From Roseburia sp. (lineage in GTDB: Bacteria; Bacillota; Clostridia; Lachnospirales; Lachnospiraceae): 7,554 nt of DNA. The first letter of the stretch is position 1; each line of letters starts with the position of its first letter. This document shows, piece by piece, positions 1 through 6,083 of this stretch. Where the stretch lies: NCBI GenBank assembly GCA_030844625.1, contig JAUUNJ010000117.1, positions 1-7,554 on the forward strand. The letters are read 5' to 3'. The notes beneath the pieces are model-generated. The model searched no databases. It was not told where the DNA came from and saw nothing but the letters and a program-made list of their open reading frames with translations. The translations under genes were made by a program, and so were the position numbers.

Positions 1-52
1 GTTTTTCTTTTTCATCTTTATAACTGTTGGTTACAATACAAAAATTTTTCAT
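1..52 (-). CDS. nadK: NAD kinase, N-terminal fragment (cut by window edge)
   Basis: Only the first 17 codons lie in the window; they read MKNFCIVTNSYKDEKEK and continue past base 1. NAD kinase phosphorylates NAD to NADP in the cytosol. The start is well supported: ATG at 52 is preceded by GAGGTG at 66-61 with an 8-nt spacer, immediately after the tlyA stop codon. The opening (M-K-x-F-x-I-x-T-N-x-x-K-D) resembles the first beta strand of clostridial NAD kinases, and nadK directly follows tlyA in many Firmicutes, usually ahead of argR and recN. The identification rests on this short N-terminus plus gene order. The catalytic GGDGT and NE/D motifs are outside the window, so the call is probable rather than proven. 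Confidence 0.72.
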   Translation of the reverse strand, partial: MKNFCIVTNSYKDEKEK

Positions 53-60
53 AGAGTCAG

Positions 61-66
61 CACCTC
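61..66 (-). promoter_or_regulatory. Ribosome binding site of nadK
   Basis: GAGGTG on the minus strand, 8 nt before the ATG at 52 and abutting the tlyA stop codon at 69-67. It supports a real gene start at the window edge and translation coupled to the end of tlyA. Confidence 0.65.
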
Positions 67-873
67 TTACTTATCCAAAGTTATATGGGAATCTTCCACT
101 ACCTGTTCTGCATCCACAGGATTATCCTGATATGTATCATCTGAATGATTCTGAAGATACAAAAGATACTCTATATTTCCTTCCGGTCCCTTTACCGGAG
201 AAAAATCCAGATTAAGAATTTCAAAACCGATACTTTTTGCATAATCAATCACTTTTTCTATCACCTGAACATGTATCTTCTTATCTCTTACAACACCCTT
301 TTTTCCCACATTTTCTCTTCCTGCTTCAAACTGGGGTTTTATCAGACACACAAGCTGCCCATCAGGTGATAAAAGATTTTTGACCGGAAGTAAAACCTTT
401 GTCAGGGAAATGAACGAAACATCAATAGAGGCAAAGTCTATAACTTCATCAATATCTTCAGGAGTGACATACCGGATATTAGTTCTGTCCATGCATATTA
501 CCCGCTCATCCTGAACTAACTTCCACGCCAGTTGTCCATGTCCCACATCCACCGAATATACTTTTACTGCCCCATTTTGCAGCATACAATCCGTAAATCC
601 TCCTGTGGATGCACCAACATCCATGCAGACTTTTTTGTCAATTTCCACGCCAAATGCTTCCATTGCCTTTTCCAGTTTAAGGCCTCCCCGGCTTACATAT
701 CTTAAAGTTTTACCTCTGACCTCTATATTAACCTTTTCATCAAAGAAAGTACCTGACTTGTCCTCCCTCTCGTTATCCACAAAAACAATACCACTCATAA
801 TAATAGCTTTGGCTTTTTCTCTGGAAGGAGCAAGTCCTCTCTGTACAAGTAAAACATCTAATCTTTCTTTCAT
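67..873 (-). CDS. tlyA: TlyA family rRNA (cytidine-2'-O)-methyltransferase
   Basis: A 268-residue protein with the TlyA layout: an N-terminal S4-like RNA-binding domain (about residues 3-60) and an FtsJ/RrmJ-type methyltransferase domain. Visible motifs are SRGGLKLEKA (61-70), the SAM-binding DVGASTGGFTD (85-95), SIDVSFISL (149-157), IKPQFEAG (178-185) and GPEGNIEYLL (229-238). The 2'-O-methyltransferase tetrad K-D-K-E can be placed at K66, D151, K179 and E235, each three residues before the positions I recall for the mycobacterial protein. In characterised members the enzyme methylates 16S and/or 23S rRNA with S-adenosylmethionine, and some homologues were first described as hemolysins. The last 26 or so residues form an acidic, polar tail that looks lineage-specific. 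Its ATG overlaps the dxs stop (ATGA, 873-870) and no good ribosome binding site is visible, so translation is probably coupled to dxs. The rRNA target in this organism cannot be read from sequence. Confidence 0.93.
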   Translation of the reverse strand: MKERLDVLLVQRGLAPSREKAKAIIMSGIVFVDNEREDKSGTFFDEKVNIEVRGKTLRYVSRGGLKLEKAMEAFGVEIDKKVCMDVGASTGGFTDCMLQNGAVKVYSVDVGHGQLAWKLVQDERVICMDRTNIRYVTPEDIDEVIDFASIDVSFISLTKVLLPVKNLLSPDGQLVCLIKPQFEAGRENVGKKGVVRDKKIHVQVIEKVIDYAKSIGFEILNLDFSPVKGPEGNIEYLLYLQNHSDDTYQDNPVDAEQVVEDSHITLDK

Positions 874-2736
874 TTCGCTAATTCTAATACCTTTTCATAA
901 ATATTTCTATAACTTATTCCAATACATTCTCTCAGGGCATCTACGCTTCCCTGCTCTACAAAAACATCATCAATTGCCATAACGCAGACATCGGTTTTTA
1001 ATTTTTTTTCAGCAATAAATGCTTCAATACTTTCACCGTATCCACCCTTTTTTATGCCCTCCTCGATTACAATGATATGTTCATGTTTCTTTGCTGTTTT
1101 AAAAATTATATCATAATCTATGGGTTTCACGAACCTTGCATTAATTAATGTAGGAAAAACGTTCTCCTTTGCAAGCATGTCTACTGCTTTTATGGTTTCC
1201 TCCACCATATTTCCCACAGAAATCAGGGCAACCTTTTCTCCCTCTCTGACAATCTCACTTTTTCCGTATGCAAAAACATGGTCTTTTTCCTCTAATCCTG
1301 CATATGCCACACCCCTTGCAAATCTGATTGCTACCGGTCCGTCATGATTTTCAGCAAATTTCATGGCTTCGATCAGTTCTCTGATATCTTTTGGGGCAAT
1401 AATTGTCATATTAGGCATTGCCGCCATAAAAGACATGTCAAAGATCCCCTGATGCGTCTCTCCGTCTTTTCCTACCAGGCCGGCTCTGTCAAAAATAAAG
1501 GTAACCGGAAGGTTTTGAAGACATACATCATGTAAAATCTGATCATATGCCCTCTGATAAAAAGAGGAATAAATTGAGACAACAGGTTTTAATCCTGATG
1601 CGGCAAGCCCTGCAGCAAATGTAACAGCATGTTCTTCCGCAATTCCCACATCAAAAAAACGATCCGGAAATGCTTTTTGAAATCTTGACAGACCTGTGCC
1701 ATCAGGCATTGCTGCTGTAATAGCAACAATTTTATCATTGTTTTCTGCCATTCTGACAAGGGTATTTGAAAACACATCCGTATATGTCATGGCACCGGTT
1801 CTTTCCATCTCTAAGCCTGTTTCTTTATCAAAAGGATTAATACCATGAAATTTTGACGGATTCTCCTCAGCATACTTATATCCTTTTCCTTTTATGGTCT
1901 TTACATGGATTACAATCGGATGATCAATTTTTAATGCATTATCAAATATAGTGATTAATTCATTCAGATTATGTCCGTCAACAGGTCCAATATAAGTAAT
2001 TCCCAAATCATCAAAAAGTCCCCCGGGAATTATTAAATTTTTCAAATTATCTTTCGTTCTTTTTACTCTTCTTACCAATTTTTTCCCGATTTTAGGAATT
2101 TTGCTTAATGAATTTTCCACATCTATCTTGAAATCGTTATAATGTTCTCCCACCCTCAGTTTATTCAGATAGTTGGACATACTTCCCACGTTTTCAGAAA
2201 TAGACATATTGTTATCATTTAAAACAATCACAAAATTCCTGTTAAGGGAAGCCACATTGTTCAAAGCCTCCAATGCCATTCCACCGGTTAAGGCTCCATC
2301 TCCGATAACTGCCACAACTTTTCCATCACTGCCATTTAACTGATTGGCGGTTGCCATTCCCAATGCAGCTGAAATGGATGTGGAACTATGTCCTGTATCA
2401 AAGCTGTCGCAGTCGCTCTCATGCCTTTTGGGAAATCCACTAAGTCCGCCCCTTTGGCGTAAATGTTCAAATTGATTTTTTCTGCCAGTAAGTATTTTGT
2501 GCGTATAGGACTGATGCCCTACATCCCACACAATTTTATCTTTCGGTAAATTCAATACTGTATGAAGGGCCATAGTGAGTTCCACCGCCCCCAGATTAGA
2601 CGCAAGATGTCCGCCTGTTATGCTTACGGAATCAATCAAAAAATTCCCTTATTTCCTCTGCCAGACAGGGATAATATTTTACCGGAATCTTTTTTATATC
2701 ATTTGGTTGTTTTATCTGCTCTAATAGTTTACTCAT
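870..2736 (-). CDS. dxs: 1-deoxy-D-xylulose-5-phosphate synthase, with an apparent frameshift near codon 33
   Basis: Dxs condenses pyruvate and glyceraldehyde-3-phosphate, using thiamine diphosphate, to make DXP, the entry point of the MEP isoprenoid pathway. The main reading frame (589 codons from 2639) carries ITGGHLASNLG with the catalytic-type His (residue 11 of that frame), GHQSYTHKILTG (41-52), the ThDP-binding GDGALTGG (113-120) through NDNNMSIS (141-148), GIAEEHAVTFAAG with the catalytic Glu (332-344), and DRAGLVGKDGETHQG (384-398). The N-terminus is missing from that frame: an in-frame stop (TAA) lies at 2651-2649. It is found one frame away from ATG 2736, as MSKLLEQIKQPN followed by about 20 more residues ending in AEEIREF. 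Joined at a T6 run (2643-2638), the two parts give roughly 621 residues, the usual Dxs length. The ATG directly follows the ispA stop codon (2739-2737) with only a weak GAGAG upstream. Identity is certain. Whether this copy is intact, mutated or mis-sequenced is not. Confidence 0.93.
2632..2651 (-). other. Frame break in dxs at a T6 homopolymer
   Basis: Minus-strand codons in the upstream frame read GAA TTT TTT GAT TGA, ending in a stop at 2634-2632 after 34 codons. Removing one T gives GAA TTT TTG ATT GAT TCC, that is E-F-L-I-D-S, which matches the conserved EIREFLIDSVS segment of the family and leads into the long frame. The long frame itself could begin only at TTG 2639, since TAA blocks it at 2651-2649. 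An AAGGG precedes this TTG by about 7 nt, so internal initiation is conceivable but would give a protein lacking the N-terminal helix region. Confidence 0.85.
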
Positions 2737-3627
2737 TTATTTCTCTCTGCTCATTAATTTAACAATTAATCTTTTTAAAAATTCATTATTATAATCTAAA
2801 CATTCCAGCAGGGTGACTGCTTGATGAGAATAACTTTCTACCTGCTTTTTAGATTCTTCTATCCCCATTAATGTAACATAAGTTGACTTATTGTTTTTTT
2901 CGTCACTGTGCACAGGCTTTCCAAGCACTTCCATTGTGCTCGTCACATCAAGAATATCATCCTGAATCTGAAACGCAATTCCAACATTATATGCAATCTC
3001 TTCTATTATTTTAACTTGGTCTTCTGTTGCTCCTGCAAGCACTGCACCTGCCATCATAGAACCTTCAATCAATGCAGCGGTCTTTAACTTGTGAATAAAT
3101 TGAATTGTATCAATATCAATTTTTTTCCCTTCATTGAAAACATCTACCGTTTGTCCGCCAATCATACCATATATCCCTGCCTTTGCTGCAATAATTTTCA
3201 TTGCCTTTGCAGCACTGACAGGATTTTTGCTATTTACAACCCCTTCACTCATAACTTCATAGGCTAAATTCAAAAGTCCGTCACCGGCAAGAATTCCCAT
3301 GGCTTCTCCGTATACGGCATGGGTGGTCTTTCTTCCGCGCCTGTACATATCATTATCCATTGCGGGCAGATCATCATGAACCAATGAATATGTATGAATC
3401 ATTTCCATTGCCGCCATAAAAGGATAAGCTTCCAATTCATCACCTTCAAACAATCTCAAAGTTTCAAGAATCAGCATTGGACGAAGTCTTTTTCCTCCAG
3501 ATCTGAGGCTATAATTCACGGCCTCTATAATAATTTTCTGCAGACCTTCTTCTTTTGGACAAAATTTATATATAATATTCTGAACATATTCCGTTCTTTC
3601 TTTCAACTGATTTTCAAAATTATTCAT
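2737..3627 (-). CDS. ispA: Farnesyl diphosphate synthase (short-chain trans-prenyltransferase)
   Basis: A polyprenyl synthetase family enzyme that condenses isopentenyl diphosphate with allylic diphosphates, normally producing C15 farnesyl diphosphate for undecaprenyl and quinone precursors. Counting from ATG 3633, it has GGKRLRP (46-52), the first Asp-rich motif DDLPAMD (87-93) followed by NDMYRRGRKTTH, GQTVD (160-164), KTAAL (184-188) and the second Asp-rich motif DDILD (225-229). The four-residue spacing in DDLPAMD and the preceding HTYSLVH match the bacterial type II farnesyl synthase pattern seen in E. coli IspA. A geranylgeranyl product cannot be excluded from sequence alone. I chose ATG 3627 (MNNFENQL, 296 residues) because GAGGA at 3640-3636 is 8 nt away; ATG 3633 is in frame but only 2 nt from it. 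The gene overlaps the end of xseB and its stop touches the dxs ATG. Its product acts downstream of the Dxs pathway, so two enzymes of one pathway are adjacent. Confidence 0.94.
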   Translation of the reverse strand: MNNFENQLKERTEYVQNIIYKFCPKEEGLQKIIIEAVNYSLRSGGKRLRPMLILETLRLFEGDELEAYPFMAAMEMIHTYSLVHDDLPAMDNDMYRRGRKTTHAVYGEAMGILAGDGLLNLAYEVMSEGVVNSKNPVSAAKAMKIIAAKAGIYGMIGGQTVDVFNEGKKIDIDTIQFIHKLKTAALIEGSMMAGAVLAGATEDQVKIIEEIAYNVGIAFQIQDDILDVTSTMEVLGKPVHSDEKNNKSTYVTLMGIEESKKQVESYSHQAVTLLECLDYNNEFLKRLIVKLMSREK

Positions 3628-3835
3628 TTTCATTGTCCTCTTCTAATATTTTAATTTTTCTTTCAATTGTATCGATCTGATGATTACAATTCTGAATCAG
3701 CTTTAATCCTTTATTATACAATTCGAAAGACTTGTCAAGTGTAACCTGCTCCGACTGCATTTCTTTTAAAATATCTTCTATTTCTGCAAAATTCTCTTCT
3801 ATTGTGTTATTTGAGTTGGAATTATTTTCCACCAT
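3620..3835 (-). CDS. xseB: Exodeoxyribonuclease VII small subunit
   Basis: A 71-residue acidic, helical protein with the XseB core FAEIEDILKEMQSEQVTLDK (residues 15-34) followed by SFELYNKGLKLI and a Lys/Glu-rich end. The family is 60-85 residues and forms a coiled-coil partner of XseA in exonuclease VII, which degrades single-stranded DNA in both directions into short oligonucleotides. The start ATG at 3835 lies inside the last codons of xseA (14-nt overlap) and has a strong AGGAGG at 3846-3841 with 5-nt spacing, so it is well supported. The short N-terminal Asn/Ser-rich stretch (residues 4-10) is not part of the usual core. Its end overlaps the ispA start, which suggests coupled translation. 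Confidence 0.93.
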   Translation of the reverse strand: MVENNSNSNNTIEENFAEIEDILKEMQSEQVTLDKSFELYNKGLKLIQNCNHQIDTIERKIKILEEDNENE

Positions 3836-5036
3836 TCATACCTCCTGTAATGTGGATTACCTTTGCATCAATTTTTCCGTCACTGACAATCAAGGTAATG
3901 TTTTCATCTTTTTTAACCTGTTTAACAGTATTGAGGGCTTTTCCACTTTCATCTGTCACATATGCGAACCCCTTTGAAATTCTGTTAAGAGGTGATAACC
4001 CATTTAGTTTTTCTGCATAAATTTCAAGGCTGTGCCGCCTGTTGTCTAAAATATGGTTAAAACTTTCTGTTAACCTTGTACTTAGATCTGCCGCATATTG
4101 TTTTTTACTCGTAAGCTGATTTACCGGACTATATAATTGTATGCCTGACTCCAGTTGTTTTATAATACTGCGGTATTTTTCTGTAATACGGCTAATCTGT
4201 GACACAAGCATTTGTTTATAATATGCCTGTTTTGCCATAAAATCATTATAATCAAACACCGCAAGCTCTGCGGCTGCCGAAGGTGTGGGTGCTCTCATAT
4301 CTGCCACAAAATCTGCAATTGTGGTGTCTGTCTCGTGCCCTACTGCCGAAATAATCGGGGTACTGCATTCAAAAATCGCTTTTGCCACAATTTCTTCATT
4401 AAACGCCCAAAGGTCTTCAATGGAGCCTCCGCCTCTGCCCACAATAATCACATCCAAATTCATTCTGTCGAGACATCTGATTCCATTAACAATGTCCCTT
4501 GCAGCTTCCGCGCCCTGAACAAGAGAAGGATAAAGATAAAGCTGTACAAAAGGATTTCTTCTGGTGGAAATATTAATAATATCCTGTATCGCCGCCCCTG
4601 TCTGTGCTGTGCAGATCCCTATTTTTGTTGCAAAACCCGGAATCTGCTTTTTATACATTGGATCGAACAGCCCCATTTCCTCCAATTCTGTCTTTAACTG
4701 CTCAAATCTTTGATACAAAAGTCCTGCACCCTCCAGAATAATTTCACGGGCATACAACTGATATTTTCCATCTCTCTCATAGACACTGATATTTCCCAGA
4801 ACTACAACCTTTTGACCTTCTTCCATTTTAAATTTAAGGCCGCTTCTATTGCCTGCAAACATAATCGCAGAAATAACACCGGTATTATCCTTTAATGTAA
4901 AATAGATATGCCCCGATGTATGATATTTGCAATTGCTGACCTCGCCTTTTACATATATATTGTTTAAGGCAAAGTCCTGACTGAACATGCTTTTTATATA
5001 ATTGTTAACCTGACCAACTGTATATACAGATGCCAT
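3822..5036 (-). CDS. xseA: Exodeoxyribonuclease VII large subunit
   Basis: A 404-residue catalytic subunit of exonuclease VII, a cytoplasmic single-strand-specific exonuclease used in DNA repair. It has an N-terminal OB-fold (about residues 5-100, including IYVKGEVSNCKYHTSGHIYF) and a catalytic domain with GRGGGSIEDLWAFNEE (200-215) and SAVGHETDTTIADFVADMRA (230-249) followed by PTPSAAAE. Next come a long helical region (about 260-345) and a C-terminal strand segment starting SPLNRISKGFAYV (348-360). Length is slightly below the 440-450 of E. coli and normal for Clostridia. The segment CTAQTGAAIQD (142-152) stands where many family members have TSPTGAAIRD. ATG 5036 is preceded by AGGAGA at 5046-5041, which overlaps the nusB stop codon, so translation is probably coupled. 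It overlaps xseB by 14 nt, as is common for this subunit pair. Confidence 0.96.
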   Translation of the reverse strand: MASVYTVGQVNNYIKSMFSQDFALNNIYVKGEVSNCKYHTSGHIYFTLKDNTGVISAIMFAGNRSGLKFKMEEGQKVVVLGNISVYERDGKYQLYAREIILEGAGLLYQRFEQLKTELEEMGLFDPMYKKQIPGFATKIGICTAQTGAAIQDIINISTRRNPFVQLYLYPSLVQGAEAARDIVNGIRCLDRMNLDVIIVGRGGGSIEDLWAFNEEIVAKAIFECSTPIISAVGHETDTTIADFVADMRAPTPSAAAELAVFDYNDFMAKQAYYKQMLVSQISRITEKYRSIIKQLESGIQLYSPVNQLTSKKQYAADLSTRLTESFNHILDNRRHSLEIYAEKLNGLSPLNRISKGFAYVTDESGKALNTVKQVKKDENITLIVSDGKIDAKVIHITGGMNGGK

Positions 5037-5044
5037 AATGTCTC

Positions 5045-5440
5045 CTAAAATAATTTTGCTAAAATCCCATTAATAAAAGCCGGCGAATCATCACTGCCAT
5101 ATTTCTTTGCCAGTTCCACTGCCTGATCCACTGCCACTTTTTCAGGTATCTCCTCATCCACTTTCATTTCATAATAGGCAAGCCTTAAAATTGTCAAATC
5201 AACTTTTGACATACGCTCCGTAGTCCAGCCGACCGCCACATGATTGATTGCTTCATCAATTTCTTTTATTTTTTTGACAATCCTTTCAACTCTGTTTGAA
5301 ATATAATCTCTGTCCTCTTGGCTTATATATTCAAGATTGTCCCAAAACAACTCATATTGCCTGACCATGTCCTGTTGATCATGAAATTCATTGCAGTATA
5401 ATAGTTTAAAGGTATTCTCTCTTAATTTTATTCTGTTCAT
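5045..5440 (-). CDS. nusB: Transcription antitermination factor NusB
   Basis: An all-helical protein of 131 residues that, with NusE/S10, binds boxA RNA and supports antitermination of rRNA transcription. From MNRIKLRENTFKLLY, visible family features are the N-terminal R-x(5)-LLY segment, GWTTERMSKVDLTILRLAYY in the middle, and the C-terminal AVDQAVELAKKYGSDDSPAF plus INGILAKLF. The length is typical. An in-frame ATG at 5461 would add seven residues (MYIFGGN), but the GGAGG ribosome binding site at 5449-5445 lies inside that extension and fits ATG 5440, so 5440 is the start. It is the first gene of the operon here, behind its own promoter. The folD gene that sits between nusB and xseA in Bacillus is absent from this position. 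Confidence 0.95.
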   Translation of the reverse strand: MNRIKLRENTFKLLYCNEFHDQQDMVRQYELFWDNLEYISQEDRDYISNRVERIVKKIKEIDEAINHVAVGWTTERMSKVDLTILRLAYYEMKVDEEIPEKVAVDQAVELAKKYGSDDSPAFINGILAKLF

Positions 5441-5444
5441 GTTT

Positions 5445-5449
5445 CCTCC
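5445..5449 (-). promoter_or_regulatory. Ribosome binding site deciding the nusB start
   Basis: GGAGG on the minus strand, 4 nt before ATG 5440. It falls within the reading frame if ATG 5461 were used, which argues for the shorter NusB. Confidence 0.75.
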
Positions 5450-5480
5450 AAATATATACATGAAAACCCATATTTAAAAA

Positions 5481-5508
5481 ATTATTTTATTTTTATCATA
5501 TATGTCAA
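5481..5508 (-). promoter_or_regulatory. Predicted sigma-A type promoter of the nusB operon
   Basis: A perfect -35 box TTGACA (5508-5503) and a -10 box AATAAT (5486-5481, five of six consensus positions) are separated by 16 nt of AT-rich DNA. Transcription would start near 5474, giving a leader of about 35 nt before nusB. The first T's of the -35 box are shared with the T-tract of the preceding terminator. No other clear promoter is visible down to the left edge, so it may drive nusB through nadK. Predicted from sequence only. Confidence 0.62.
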
Positions 5509-5531
5509 AAAGGGTGTCCTTACAGACACCC
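5507..5531 (-). terminator. Intrinsic terminator after the Asp23/YqhY-like gene
   Basis: On the minus strand a 7-bp GC-rich stem GGGTGTC/GACACCC (arms 5531-5525 and 5518-5512) with a 6-nt loop is followed directly by TTTTT (5511-5507). It lies 15 nt beyond the stop codon of the upstream gene and should end that transcript or reduce readthrough into nusB. Confidence 0.82.
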
Positions 5532-5546
5532 CGGTTTTCACCTTGA

Positions 5547-5930
5547 TTAGTTTGTTGCAACACTTGAAATATTAACATTTACATTAACAACTTCCATGCC
5601 TGTCATATTTTCAACAGTTGACTTAACCTTATCCTGAACTTTTTTAGAAATTTCAAGAATATTCTCATTCATTCTAAGGACAATTGACAAATCAATCATA
5701 ACATTATGCTCTGCCACATCTACTCTGACACCCTTTGACAACTTTTTCATTCCAAGTTTTGAGACAAGTTCTGCCGTGATATTACCTGCCATTGCCACAA
5801 CTCCTTCAACTTCCATGGCAGCCATGGCTGATATGACAGCAAGTACATCATCACTAATCTGAACTTCTCCTAAATTACTATTATCATGTATTTTATAAGT
5901 GTTTCTATTTTCATTTCTCTGAGTATCCAT
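5547..5930 (-). CDS. Asp23/Gls24 family protein, YqhY-like
   Basis: A 127-residue cytosolic protein of the Asp23/Gls24 (DUF322) family. The core opens with GEVQISDDVLAVISAMAAME (residues 21-40) and continues VEGVVAMAG, matching the family pattern G-x-I-x-I-x(2)-V-x(3)-I-A-x(3)-A-x(2)-V-x-G-V. It then carries KGVRVDV and a C-terminal alternating segment VVNVNVNISSV (114-124). The first 20 residues are polar and probably disordered. No signal peptide or membrane segment is seen. In Bacillus subtilis the homologue YqhY lies between accBC and nusB and has been linked to control of acetyl-CoA carboxylase; the same position before nusB supports the orthology. Here, however, an ABC permease gene is upstream rather than accC. 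The gene has AGGAGG at 5943-5938, its own promoter and its own terminator, so it appears monocistronic. Its biochemical role here is inferred only. Confidence 0.9.
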   Translation of the reverse strand: MDTQRNENRNTYKIHDNSNLGEVQISDDVLAVISAMAAMEVEGVVAMAGNITAELVSKLGMKKLSKGVRVDVAEHNVMIDLSIVLRMNENILEISKKVQDKVKSTVENMTGMEVVNVNVNISSVATN

Positions 5931-5964
5931 TTAAATACCTCCTAACAGACATAATCTTTTGGTA

Positions 5965-5993
5965 ATTATATCATTAAACCCCTTTTTTTACAA
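5965..5993 (-). promoter_or_regulatory. Predicted promoter of the Asp23/YqhY-like gene
   Basis: A perfect -10 box TATAAT (5970-5965) lies 17 nt from a -35 box TTGTAA (5993-5988, four of six consensus positions). Start of transcription is expected near 5957, about 27 nt before ATG 5930 and upstream of its AGGAGG. It sits downstream of the terminator at 6021-6050, consistent with an independent unit. Confidence 0.62.
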
Positions 5994-6020
5994 CTCCAAA
6001 CCTTTGGCGTTAAAAGATAT

Positions 6021-6050
6021 AAAAACAGGATAGTTAAACTATCCTGTTTT
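6021..6050 (-). terminator. Intrinsic terminator after the ABC permease gene
   Basis: A perfect 12-bp inverted repeat (arms 6022-6033 and 6039-6050, core ACAGGATAG/CTATCCTGT) surrounds a 5-nt loop. On the minus strand the descending arm runs into TTTTT ending at 6021, so it should terminate the permease transcript 34 nt after its stop. Because both flanks are A/T tracts it could also act on plus-strand transcripts, but no plus-strand gene is present here. Confidence 0.82.
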
Positions 6051-6083
6051 ATACTGTCAGTATTATAAATAAAATTGGAAGAT

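Noticed and set aside
605..982. A 125-codon plus-strand open frame across the tlyA/dxs junction.
   Set aside because: It is antisense to two well-supported genes, has low-complexity Ser/Leu/Thr composition, and shows no recognisable domain or ribosome binding site.
1589..1777. A 62-codon minus-strand open frame inside dxs in another frame.
   Set aside because: It is a shadow of the dxs coding frame, which carries the catalytic GIAEEHAV motif at this location.
4212..4697. A 161-codon plus-strand open frame rich in Cys and His, suggestive of a metal-binding or cysteine-rich peptide.
   Set aside because: It lies wholly antisense to the catalytic region of xseA, whose conserved motifs prove the minus-strand reading. 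The Cys/His richness is what the complement of Ala, Thr, Met and Ile codons produces here, and no good ribosome binding site is seen.
5441..5461. An upstream in-frame ATG (5461) that would lengthen NusB by seven residues.
   Set aside because: The GGAGG ribosome binding site lies inside that extension and is correctly placed for ATG 5440, and the family starts at the shorter form.
6001..6020. A possible small RNA or leader peptide between the permease terminator and the Asp23-like promoter.
   Set aside because: The space is only about 30 nt, with no hairpin or start codon plus ribosome binding site.
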